The translations under genes and the position numbers were made by a program. This document shows positions 8,793 through 16,298 of a DNA stretch of 32,191 nt, one piece after another. The stretch comes from Desulfocapsaceae bacterium (GTDB taxonomy: Bacteria; Desulfobacterota; Desulfobulbia; Desulfobulbales; Desulfocapsaceae), in contig JASJDT010000004.1 in NCBI GenBank assembly GCA_030065655.1, positions 1 to 32,191 on the forward strand. Direction: 5' to 3'. The notes under the pieces were generated by a model, which made no database searches, was not told the DNA's origin, and saw only the letters and a program-made list of their open reading frames with translations. The first letter of the stretch is position 1, and each line of letters opens with the position of its first letter.

Positions 8793-9254
8793 ATGGCAAC
8801 GTTTCGTGAAACTCCATACTCCGTTTTTAATTATCTGGTCAACCTTGGCGATGGCACCGAGGGTGATATCGCCGGCGGCTTTTCCGAAGTATCCGGCCTC
8901 AATGCTGAGGTAACCGTGGCGGAATACCGAAACGGCAACGCACCGGTGAACTACGTCAGGAAAATTCCCGCTATCCACAAGGCTGGTGATGTCACCCTCA
9001 AGCGTGGGGTCATCGGCGCGGAGAATCTCTACGAATGGTTGAACCAGATTCGCGACGGCGATGTGACTGCCAAACGCAATGTCACCATAAAGCTCAAGAG
9101 TGAAGATCCCACCAGTTCTACCGCCGTGGTCACCTGGAAGCTGATCAATGCCATGCCGATAAAATGGACTGGCCCCACCCTCACTGCCAAGGGTGGCAGT
9201 GATGTGGCCATCGAAGAGTTGGTACTGGCCGTCGAGTACATCGAACAGGAATAG
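8793..9254 (+). CDS. Inner tube protein (Hcp/gp19-like), first copy
   Basis: 153 aa of the T4 gp19/Afp1-like tube family. Typical features are the N-terminal SVFNYLVNLGDG strand, GGFSEVSGLNAEV, the KAGDVTLKRGV hairpin followed by LYEWLNQIRDGD, WKLINAMPIKWTGP, and the terminal VAIEELVLAVEYIEQE. Subunits stack as hexameric rings to form the channel that carries cargo. It is probably the main tube subunit, being the closest to the family consensus and following the major sheath gene. GAGAGGAAC upstream of ATG 8793 is a good ribosome-binding site. The next gene starts seven bases after its stop. Confidence 0.95.
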   Translation: MATFRETPYSVFNYLVNLGDGTEGDIAGGFSEVSGLNAEVTVAEYRNGNAPVNYVRKIPAIHKAGDVTLKRGVIGAENLYEWLNQIRDGDVTAKRNVTIKLKSEDPTSSTAVVTWKLINAMPIKWTGPTLTAKGGSDVAIEELVLAVEYIEQE

Positions 9255-9261
9255 GATATTC

Positions 9262-10836
9262 ATGACCCAGGAGATGCTTGCCGCCCGTATAACTCTTACT
9301 CCACGACCGACACGGCAGCGGAAAACGGTACTGGAGGTGGCTATGCTGGGCCACTGTCCCGGACCGGTGCGCCTGGAGAGGTTGTTGGCACGTCCCGGCG
9401 TTCTGGAGGAAATGCGCAGTGTGGGTTTTGGCGAGGCTGTTGATCAGCTACAGAGCAACTCCCCGGAAGAGCGGGTCGAAAATCTGGATCACCTTCCCGT
9501 TCCTCTCCGTTCGAGTGCTGAATTTCATGATATCTTTCCCCTTGCAGGCAGCACCGATACAGATTACCAAAGTATTTTGGCGGGTAAACGAGCCTGGCTT
9601 CCAAGTTGTGTTGATGATTTCTTTGCCAACGGCGGCCAAAAACTCTGGGTGATCAAGGTTCCCGAACAGCAACGCCAACAGGGCTTTTTTGATCCCGGCA
9701 ACACTAACCTCTGGGTCTTGGATTCCCCTGATACAACGGCTCCGCCTGCCTTGCCATCTCCGCAAACCGAACTTTTTCATGACACCCACAACCTTCGCGG
9801 TTTGGCTACTGCCCTGGTTATCCCCAACCTCGGCACAGTAGCCTTCCCGGATCTCGAGAGGTTACAGATCCCTGCTCAACTCCCCGATATTCCACGGGTG
9901 CGTCTTGACAATCCCGATCCGCAATTTCTGCCCTGTGCCGTCTCTTTGGCTGATGATCATCGTGAACGCCGCAACACCCCGGAAATGGAGAGCAGTGACA
10001 TGCCCTCTCCAGCTGAACTGAGCATGCTGCTGCAACGTATTCTCCCATGGCTGATTAAATATCGTCCTGATATTCAGTGCCTGTTGACGCTGCCGCTTAC
10101 CTATGACACGGCCCTGGGCAGTCCAGTGGCAAGTAACCAGGCACTGGACCTGATCCGTCAGATCCGTGGTGGCAGCAATGGCAATTATCTACGCAATGCG
10201 CAATTTCTCTTTCCCTATCTGCGCCGTTCGGATTCATCGCTTACCAGCCCCGTCGGCGTCATCGCCGGAAAACAGGCATCTCAGGCCCAGACTCATGGTC
10301 CATGGCGGTCAATTGCCGCCCAACCCCTGGAAACCGGAGGATTGCCCTTTCCACCAATGTCGATTGCTGAGACGATAGAATTGCGCCAGGATCCAGGAAT
10401 CTCTGTGCTTCAGCAGTTCAGCGGCCGGGTCCAGCTCGATGATGAGCGGCTTGTCGTTCCGGCACTGCCTCCCGAAGAATATGGTCATGCTGAGAATATA
10501 GATCGCTTCGACGGTTATCGCTCTGCTGAAATAATGCGGTTACTCAGCTATCTCCGTCGCCAGTTACAACGCCTGGGCGAACAGCTGGTTTTTAATCTGG
10601 ATTATCGTGACCCCAGGCCGAAGCTGCTGCTTGAACGCTTTTTCCGGCAACTCCAGCAGCGCGGTGGTCTGCGGGGAACAACAGCGGAAGAAGGCTTTCA
10701 TATCGAGGAAATCGATACCCAGGAAGGAGCTATGATCTACGAGATCATGATTGCCCCGGCACTGCCAATCGATAGTATCCACCTCACCTTTACGAACGTG
10801 CAGGGTGAATGGCGGGGGGAGGTGAAAAATGTCTGA
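9262..10836 (+). CDS. Divergent second sheath-like protein
   Basis: 524 aa from ATG 9262 (an upstream in-frame ATG at 9193 lies inside the tube gene and is not used). Much of the N-terminal half is unlike standard sheath, but landmarks line up with the long sheath in order. FFANGGQKLWVIKV corresponds to FFDGGGKQLFVARA. SPVGVIAGKQA (~residue 330) corresponds to PAGFIAGVYA. MRLLSYLRRQLQRLGEQLVF corresponds to the YLNVRRYFLYLERSI region, and the terminal GAMIYEIMIAPALPIDSIHL to the last sheath strand. eCIS clusters commonly encode two or three sheath paralogues, with minor ones placed near the baseplate or cap. Placement between two tube genes fits a specialised ring. It overlaps the next gene by eight bases. 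The role is inferred from alignment by eye. Confidence 0.75.
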   Translation: MTQEMLAARITLTPRPTRQRKTVLEVAMLGHCPGPVRLERLLARPGVLEEMRSVGFGEAVDQLQSNSPEERVENLDHLPVPLRSSAEFHDIFPLAGSTDTDYQSILAGKRAWLPSCVDDFFANGGQKLWVIKVPEQQRQQGFFDPGNTNLWVLDSPDTTAPPALPSPQTELFHDTHNLRGLATALVIPNLGTVAFPDLERLQIPAQLPDIPRVRLDNPDPQFLPCAVSLADDHRERRNTPEMESSDMPSPAELSMLLQRILPWLIKYRPDIQCLLTLPLTYDTALGSPVASNQALDLIRQIRGGSNGNYLRNAQFLFPYLRRSDSSLTSPVGVIAGKQASQAQTHGPWRSIAAQPLETGGLPFPPMSIAETIELRQDPGISVLQQFSGRVQLDDERLVVPALPPEEYGHAENIDRFDGYRSAEIMRLLSYLRRQLQRLGEQLVFNLDYRDPRPKLLLERFFRQLQQRGGLRGTTAEEGFHIEEIDTQEGAMIYEIMIAPALPIDSIHLTFTNVQGEWRGEVKNV

Positions 10837-11317
10837 ATTTGTCCCCTTCCGTTTTAAAGTCAACCTCTACAACAGCGACAATAATCAACTGTTGTGCAGC
10901 GGCAAATTCAGTGAGGTAACCGGATTCGAGCTGACCATGGAACCTAAGACCATTCAGGAAGGTGGACGCAACTGGGGAGAGCTGCAGCGCAGCGGCCTCA
11001 CCAAGTTTTCGCCGATCATTCTCAAGCGGGGAGTTACTACGATCAATGATTTATGGAGCTGGTTTGATGCCACGACCCGCGGATCAAATTACGGATATCG
11101 CCTCCACGGTGAAATCATCGTGCTCGGCAATCCGGGCAAAGACAAAGCGGAAAATCCGGTTATGACCTGGCATCTGGAGAACGTCATGGCAACCAAATTC
11201 AAAGGGCCTGACCTCAATGCCACTGCTAACCAGGTGGCCATCGAAGAAATACACCTCGTCCATGAAGGCCTTGAACTTGAACGATCCGGAGCGACCGATA
11301 CCGGTAGTGGGAGCTAG
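10829..11317 (+). CDS. Second tube protein (gp19-like, Afp5-type)
   Basis: 162 aa, same fold family as the first tube protein. FRFKVNLYN, FSEVTGFELTMEPKTIQEGG, FSPIILKRGV and INDLWSWFDAT are characteristic, as is the end VAIEEIHLVHEGLELE. It has a longer strand insert and a polar Gly/Ser tail. In characterised eCIS the second tube paralogue makes the initiator rings between baseplate hub and main tube; that role is inferred here from family and order. A strong GGGGGGAGGTG ribosome-binding site lies inside the end of the preceding gene, with which it overlaps by eight bases. Confidence 0.92.
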   Translation: MSEFVPFRFKVNLYNSDNNQLLCSGKFSEVTGFELTMEPKTIQEGGRNWGELQRSGLTKFSPIILKRGVTTINDLWSWFDATTRGSNYGYRLHGEIIVLGNPGKDKAENPVMTWHLENVMATKFKGPDLNATANQVAIEEIHLVHEGLELERSGATDTGSGS

Positions 11318-11323
11318 AACATC

Positions 11324-12271
11324 ATGATGAACATCGAACACGGCAAACTCATCCCTGTTTCTGGCAACAATAACACCCCTGATATGGAAAATGCGGTGGA
11401 TGTGCAGTTCAACCCTGTTACCCTCAAGGTGACGCTCTCAAACACTCTGAAGGAAAACGAGCGGGGCGGCAGCAGCCGTGCGGCTCAGTTTGTTGATAAA
11501 AGCTCCTCCAGTCTTGCCGTGGAATTGCTCTTTGACACCACTTATATCAATGCTGATGAAGGCGAATCCCAAGACGATATTGAACAGGGGTCCGACGTGC
11601 GGGATCAGACCAAAAAGATTGCCGAGCGTTTTGTGAAGCCGGTGGAAGCAGGCGAGGAGATGGAAGCACCCAAACGCTGTCTCTTCCAATGGGGCAGTTT
11701 CGAATTCGTAGGCATGGTGGAAAACTATGAGGAAACACTAGACTACTTCTCCAAAGAAGGCCGGCCCCTACGCGCCAAGGTGGTTTTGAAACTGAAAGAG
11801 GATCGCTATCAGTTCAGGCAGCGCAGTGACGGTGTTGCCGACGCCCAGCAGGACACGCCAACCCTCTCCCCCACCGGCAATAATGATGATGGTAACAGCC
11901 AGCATACCAATCCGGTGCCCGGCGGCAGCAAGGGTGCGGGCAACTGGCGCGATACGGCACTCTACAACGGTATAGAAAATCCTCGTCTGCCGGATGCGTC
12001 GGTGTTGGCAATTCCCAAGGTGTCCGCCGGAGCTTCTCTGGGCCTACAGGTTGGTGGCGGCATCGGGGCAAATAGCACTTTTGCCGCGCAACCTCCCGCT
12101 TTTTCATTCGGTGCTTCGGCCAATCTGGGCACCAAAGTTGCCGGTGCCTTCACAGTGGGCGCCAGTTCAATAGGTACTGCCAGCGTCGGAGCATCAAGTC
12201 TGCAAGATAAAACCACGACACTATCTTCAGACAGTTCGATCAACGTCGATGTGGGTGTGGGCTTTGAATAG
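11324..12271 (+). CDS. CIS_tube-type tube-baseplate adaptor (Afp7-position) with Gly/Ala/Ser-rich tail
   Basis: 315 aa. Residues 1-165 match the 'contractile injection system tube protein' N-terminal domain: VDVQFNPVTLKVTLSNTL, LAVELLFDTT, DVRDQTKKIAERFV, and CLFQWGSFEFVGMVENYEETLDYF, ending in KVVLKLKED. In Afp7-like proteins this domain sits between the tube initiator and hub and is usually followed by a LysM domain. I find no LysM-like motif. Instead residues ~165-315 are low-complexity, with repeated GAS units (SAGAS, SFGAS, VGASS twice) and Thr/Ser runs. Two ATGs (11324, 11327) are possible starts; GGAG at 11309-11312 favours either. It is preceded by the second tube gene with a six-base gap. 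Confidence 0.85.
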   Translation: MMNIEHGKLIPVSGNNNTPDMENAVDVQFNPVTLKVTLSNTLKENERGGSSRAAQFVDKSSSSLAVELLFDTTYINADEGESQDDIEQGSDVRDQTKKIAERFVKPVEAGEEMEAPKRCLFQWGSFEFVGMVENYEETLDYFSKEGRPLRAKVVLKLKEDRYQFRQRSDGVADAQQDTPTLSPTGNNDDGNSQHTNPVPGGSKGAGNWRDTALYNGIENPRLPDASVLAIPKVSAGASLGLQVGGGIGANSTFAAQPPAFSFGASANLGTKVAGAFTVGASSIGTASVGASSLQDKTTTLSSDSSINVDVGVGFE

Positions 12272-12292
12272 TTGACCCAAAGGGGAACAAAT

Positions 12293-12460
12293 ATGCCCGT
12301 CATCATAGAAGAAGTGATTGCCGATATTCAAGAACCAGTTACCAGACCTAGTGAGACTATGCCGGCAGCAGAGCAGCAGCCGCTTACTCAAACGGAGCTG
12401 GAACTGGCCCGCAGGCTGGAACGCATCCGCCAGCGCCAGGAACGTTTGCGGGTGGATTAG
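12293..12460 (+). CDS. Small DUF5908-like eCIS protein
   Basis: 55 aa from ATG 12293, with an AAAGGGGAA ribosome-binding site; the in-frame TTG at 12272 is disfavoured. The N-terminus MPVIIEEVIADIQEP resembles the short DUF5908 proteins that sit between adaptor and hub genes in many eCIS clusters. The C-terminal half is a strongly charged helix (LELARRLERIRQRQERLR), also typical of that family. Its function is not established. In position and size it could be a chaperone or small wedge piece. Family assignment rests on position, length and the N-terminal motif. Confidence 0.65.
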   Translation: MPVIIEEVIADIQEPVTRPSETMPAAEQQPLTQTELELARRLERIRQRQERLRVD

Positions 12461-12481
12461 GAAAAATAGCGACCAAGAAGA

Positions 12482-13534
12482 ATGACCGAAGATGCTTTTA
12501 TAAACATACGTCCCGTTTTTTCAGTGGATGGCAGGCGGCGCGACGATCTCAGCGAGGCGCTTACCGGTATGGTGGTCAACCTGCCGTTGCATGGCTGCAG
12601 CCACGGCGAATTGAGCTTTACCAATTGGGGCACACCGGAGGGTAGCCGTGCTCCCTCCTACCTTTTTAACGATATTGGCCTGGGGGCGGAAATGGAGATC
12701 GAAATGGGCCAGCCTCAACAAACCAGGATTTTCAAAGGTGAAATTACCGCCGTTGAAGAAGAATTTGGTGAAGGGGCGCCTATTCTGACACTACTTATCC
12801 AGGACAAACTCCATCAGCTGGCTCGCACCCGGCAGAGCCGCAGCTATGAGGAACAAACTGTGGACGATATCGTTCAGACTATCGTGAGTGATGCGGGATT
12901 ACAGGCAGATGTGCAGGTTTCTAGCATCAACGGTACCTGGCACCAAATCAACGAGAGTGATCTTGCCTTCCTGCTCCGCCTGTTGGGGCGATTCGATATT
13001 GGTCTGCGTCTGGATGGCGATACCCTCCGGGCAAAACCAGAGGAACCAGATGCGGAGCCTGTGGAATTGAGTGGTCAGGACAGCGCTTTGAAGATCAGGT
13101 TGTTGACGGACCTCAATCATCAGCCCTCCTCTTCTAAGGTACTGGCATACAACACGGCGACCGCCGATGCGGTGGACCATAGCTCAGAGAGCATGGCACC
13201 GGCACCTTCGGCAACCACAGCCGCCGATACCCTGTCACAGTTGGGTTGGTCTGGTGATGAAATTGTGCCCCAGCCGACAGCCCGTAGTCAGGGAGAAGCC
13301 GAAGCCTACGCCAATGCCCACTTTCACAGGCAGGCTAAACGTTTCATCCAGGGAGATATCATCTGTCGAGGAGAACCCACCCTCAAAAGTGGCCGTGAAA
13401 TCGACCTCACCGGCGTTTCCCCTCGCCTGCGGGGATTATATCAGGTTGTCCATTGCAGCCACCGTTTCGATGGACAAAACGGCTATGAAACCCATCTGAA
13501 AGTTAATAAAGCGGATTGGAGACCGGCATCATGA
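12482..13534 (+). CDS. Baseplate hub protein (gpD/gp27-like)
   Basis: 350 aa of the phage late-control D/gp27 type, equal to the N-terminal half of VgrG/Afp8. Visible features are the first barrel strands (LTGMVVNLPLHGCSHGELSF), FKGEITAVEEEFGEGAPILT, and the helical YEEQTVDDIVQTIVSDAGL segment. WHQINESDLAFLLRLLGRFD follows, the usual 'esDlaFL.RLa' motif, then IGLRLDGDTLRAK. The C-terminal part contains FIQGDIICRGEPTLKSGREIDLTGV, the second barrel end. Three hub subunits normally convert the sixfold tube to the threefold spike. The ATG lies 21 bases after the preceding gene, with an AAGAAG site. Its stop overlaps the spike start (ATGA), so hub and spike are co-translated. Confidence 0.9.
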   Translation: MTEDAFINIRPVFSVDGRRRDDLSEALTGMVVNLPLHGCSHGELSFTNWGTPEGSRAPSYLFNDIGLGAEMEIEMGQPQQTRIFKGEITAVEEEFGEGAPILTLLIQDKLHQLARTRQSRSYEEQTVDDIVQTIVSDAGLQADVQVSSINGTWHQINESDLAFLLRLLGRFDIGLRLDGDTLRAKPEEPDAEPVELSGQDSALKIRLLTDLNHQPSSSKVLAYNTATADAVDHSSESMAPAPSATTAADTLSQLGWSGDEIVPQPTARSQGEAEAYANAHFHRQAKRFIQGDIICRGEPTLKSGREIDLTGVSPRLRGLYQVVHCSHRFDGQNGYETHLKVNKADWRPAS

Positions 13535-14169
13535 ATGTTCACAGCCTCGGTCATCTGCACAGCATGCAACTGGCCAGTGTCGTCGACAATAACGATCCCG
13601 AGAGTCGCGGCCGGATAAAAGTGCAGCTGCAATCCGTTCCCATGGAAATATGGGCCAGCGTCATCGCCCCCTCCGCCGGTAGCGGATACGGAGCCAGTTT
13701 TATACCGAAAATCGATGAAATAGTGGTGGTGGCCTTCATCGATCAGGATTCTCCACTGATCCTCGGCAGCATCTGGGCAGGCAGCGATAGCCGGCCGGAG
13801 GATGCTGACCCGCAGGAGGAACATTATGTGATCCGTTCTCCTGAAGAAACGGTACTCGATTTCGACGACAGCGAACCGAAGGTGGAGCTGCGCACCCGCT
13901 CCGGATATCGCATCACCATTACCGAAACCGGCGGCGGCGAAGTGAAGGTTGAACGAGGCAGTCAAAGCGTTACCATGACTTCCTCTGAGATCACCATCGA
14001 CAGCGCCGGACCGGTAAATATCAATGCCACCACAGTCAATGTGTCGGCCAGTATGGTGCAGGTTGATGCGGCAATGTCAAAGTTCAGCGGCGTCATCCAG
14101 TGCGACACCATCATCGCTACTTCAGTGGTAGGCACCTCCTACACCCCGGGGGCAGGCAATATCTGGTAG
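13531..14169 (+). CDS. Central spike protein (gp5/gpV-like)
   Basis: 212 aa from ATG 13531, overlapping the hub stop by four bases. Residues ~10-95 form a gp5-type OB fold (LASVVDNNDPESRGRIKVQL, FIPKIDEIVVVAFIDQDSPLILGSIW). The rest is a strand-repeat region (TRSGYRITITETGGG, SSEITIDSAGPVNINATTVNV) expected to wind into a trimeric beta-helix needle. It ends in ATSVVGTSYTPGAGNIW. There is no separate PAAR domain in it or in any other gene of the window, so the tip may be formed by this C-terminus alone. Together with the hub it equals one VgrG-like Afp8 protein split into two genes. Confidence 0.9.
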   Translation: MNVHSLGHLHSMQLASVVDNNDPESRGRIKVQLQSVPMEIWASVIAPSAGSGYGASFIPKIDEIVVVAFIDQDSPLILGSIWAGSDSRPEDADPQEEHYVIRSPEETVLDFDDSEPKVELRTRSGYRITITETGGGEVKVERGSQSVTMTSSEITIDSAGPVNINATTVNVSASMVQVDAAMSKFSGVIQCDTIIATSVVGTSYTPGAGNIW

Positions 14170-14205
14170 CAGACAATATGAGATATTCACTTACAAGGAA
14201 AGATC

Positions 14206-15870
14206 ATGACCAAAGCTCAGCCCAGCCAACACACTCATAAGGTTCGCCTTCGTCCTCCTTTTTTCCAGAAAAGTATGGAGGCCGCCCTGCTTCGCTACCT
14301 GGACCCCGATTTCATTGCCCGTTTCCAGCAGGACGTGCTCAAGCAACGCTTCGAGCAGGTGCAGTTCTCCGCCTGGGTGAAGGAGGAGAACAGCAGCCAG
14401 TTCGACAACAAACCGGTATTGCGTCTGCCAACCCACCGTACCTTTCATCTGATCTGCTGCGAGGTGATTTGCGAGCGTTTTGGTCTGCCGGCCCTGGACC
14501 CGGCGCATATCACCTCCTCTGGCTTTGTCATCCGCCGTTTGAGAAATGATGAAGAACAGGCCTGGATGATGGAAGAAGGGGAACCCATCGGCTGGCGGCC
14601 CGTAACCGGTGATGTGAAGGATCCTGATCTCGACCGGCGCATCTGTGCCAACGGGATGTTGAGCCCGCCCAGTAATCACCTGACCTATAGCGGTGAACAG
14701 ATACATCCGCTCCACATTCTCACCAGCAGAGATGACAAGGACAAACGCCATACGTTGCTCTACGGGTATGTTCCCCTGGGCGGCACCTATTACGAGCGTG
14801 ATGCAGACACCCTCTTTGATGAAAAGAGTCAGCAGGAAAGCGCAACCATCGCGGCCCGCTCGCTGCCCTGGCCTTTCGGTTATCGCGGAGGAAAAGGGCA
14901 TGAGTGGACAACAGAGAATTCTTTGCAGGTAGAAGACGGCGTTCCCACCAAAGAGATATTTGAACTGCTCAGGTTGCTGGTGAATCGCTATCATCTGGGC
15001 GAGGAAGGAATCGATCTCAATGCGGAACTGGAAGAGCTGTTCTCCCAGATCTGGTTTTACGACGACCGTGCCCTTCCCAAGCAATTCCGCGGCAATTTCT
15101 CGAACATCAGGGATATCGAGGAGCTCAAAGCCGGACGGAAATTCCACTTGACCAAATATCTGCGTGATTGTTTTGCCAGGGGTCAGGAAAACCCCTTGGT
15201 ACAGTGGATTATTGAACAGGAGGACGCTGCCGATAAAGCCGGTGGCCTTGACAAGCTGGTAGCTCTGCCAGCCCTGCCGCAATCGAAGGGTGATGGGACA
15301 CTCGACTTTTCCTTGAAGCTTACGGCCAGTGACGCAGAAGATATCCGTCATCACCTGGGCCAGCGCTACCGGGAGCAGACAATAGCCCAGGCCAGAGAGA
15401 TTCCTTTGCCTAAGTTTGGCCAGGAGGAGCAGGATATCTTCCAGATCGTTCCCTTTGTCCGTTTTAAAAATGACCAGGGTCAAGAGCAGATTCAATGGGG
15501 TGAGCAGGAAAGCCGTTCCCTGCAATTTCGAGTTGCTTCCCCCTTTGATCCCGAGGCGAGCAGACCTTCGCTTATTCCCATGCCGAGTCTGAGGGATCTG
15601 AAACGCGGCCTTGCCAAAGGTGCCAGCGTACTCACTCCCGGTGACACCTTTGATCTCATCAACGGCCTCAATCTGAAAAAAGGTGCGAGTGAGGATGTTA
15701 TCGGTAAGGGCCCGAAACTAGGCATCCAATGGATCTGCTCTTTTAGTCTGCCGGTGATCACCCTGGTGGCCATGATTCTCTTGATGATCATGATCTCGCT
15801 ACTGAATATTGTCTTTTTCTGGCTGCCCTGGGTGCGAATTTGTATACCCTTTCCCAAGTCCAATAAATAG
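14206..15870 (+). CDS. Unknown eCIS protein with C-terminal membrane segment
   Basis: 554 aa. Residues 1-505 are soluble and I recognise no catalytic domain; acidic and Trp/Tyr-rich patches occur. The last ~46 residues, from W509, form a strongly hydrophobic stretch (VITLVAMILLMIMISLLNIV) followed by FFWLPWVRICIPFPK. That is one long or two short re-entrant membrane segments ending in a basic tail. With no signal peptide, the N-terminal domain should remain cytoplasmic. It sits between spike and gp25, where a PAAR tip gene is found in Afp-type clusters. Membrane-anchored accessory proteins are known in intracellular CIS (for example CisA of Streptomyces), so a docking or firing role is a reasonable hypothesis; a membrane-inserting tip is another. 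Start ATG 14206 has an AAGGAAAG site. Confidence 0.75.
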   Translation: MTKAQPSQHTHKVRLRPPFFQKSMEAALLRYLDPDFIARFQQDVLKQRFEQVQFSAWVKEENSSQFDNKPVLRLPTHRTFHLICCEVICERFGLPALDPAHITSSGFVIRRLRNDEEQAWMMEEGEPIGWRPVTGDVKDPDLDRRICANGMLSPPSNHLTYSGEQIHPLHILTSRDDKDKRHTLLYGYVPLGGTYYERDADTLFDEKSQQESATIAARSLPWPFGYRGGKGHEWTTENSLQVEDGVPTKEIFELLRLLVNRYHLGEEGIDLNAELEELFSQIWFYDDRALPKQFRGNFSNIRDIEELKAGRKFHLTKYLRDCFARGQENPLVQWIIEQEDAADKAGGLDKLVALPALPQSKGDGTLDFSLKLTASDAEDIRHHLGQRYREQTIAQAREIPLPKFGQEEQDIFQIVPFVRFKNDQGQEQIQWGEQESRSLQFRVASPFDPEASRPSLIPMPSLRDLKRGLAKGASVLTPGDTFDLINGLNLKKGASEDVIGKGPKLGIQWICSFSLPVITLVAMILLMIMISLLNIVFFWLPWVRICIPFPKSNK

Positions 15871-15890
15871 CAACGAGAGGAAAATTACCG

Positions 15891-16283
15891 ATGCCGCAAA
15901 CCCCAATCCCCAACGTGCAAAGCTGGCCTCTCGGCGGTGTTGACGATGATGGCCGGATCACCTGGGCAAAAGACGATGTGAGTGTTCGAGAGACCATGCT
16001 CAACATATTGCTGACCCGCCCGGGAGAACGTTTGCAGCGACCTGATTTCGGGGCCGGTTTGCTCAACTTCATCCATCAGCCCAATAACGAAACGACTCGT
16101 AATCTGATTGCAGGGGTCGTACGCAAATCCCTCAATTTATGGGAACAGCGGGTAATCATAGACGGTGTTGATGTCCAGGCCAGCCCGACCAACCGAGCCG
16201 AGGTGCATCTCAACATTCGTTACCGCCTGCGTCACAATCCGGCACCGGCTGAATTTGGCTTGACCTTGAACCTGGGTGCGTAA
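15891..16283 (+). CDS. Baseplate wedge protein, gp25-like
   Basis: 130 aa, the typical length for the gp25/Afp9 family. The family hallmark LLTRPGERLQRPDFGAGL is present (residues ~40-58), preceded by a TWAKDDVSVRETMLNIL helix and followed by a conserved RNLIAGVVRKSL helix and beta hairpins. gp25-like proteins link the first sheath ring to the baseplate. A GAGAGGAAAA site lies ahead of ATG 15891, 20 bases after the membrane-protein gene. The next gene follows after 15 bases. Confidence 0.95.
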   Translation: MPQTPIPNVQSWPLGGVDDDGRITWAKDDVSVRETMLNILLTRPGERLQRPDFGAGLLNFIHQPNNETTRNLIAGVVRKSLNLWEQRVIIDGVDVQASPTNRAEVHLNIRYRLRHNPAPAEFGLTLNLGA

Positions 16284-16298
16284 GGAGGAACTGAGACA

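Noticed and set aside
9193-9261. Upstream ATG extension of the divergent sheath gene
   Set aside because: It would overlap the tube gene by over 60 bases in another frame and adds a non-sheath N-terminus; ATG 9262 gives a normal junction.
14191-15525. Long open frame (444 codons) on the - strand opposite the membrane-anchored protein gene
   Set aside because: It lies wholly within a + strand gene with a good ribosome-binding site and correct operon position, and its product shows no recognisable domain. It reflects codon bias of the opposite strand.
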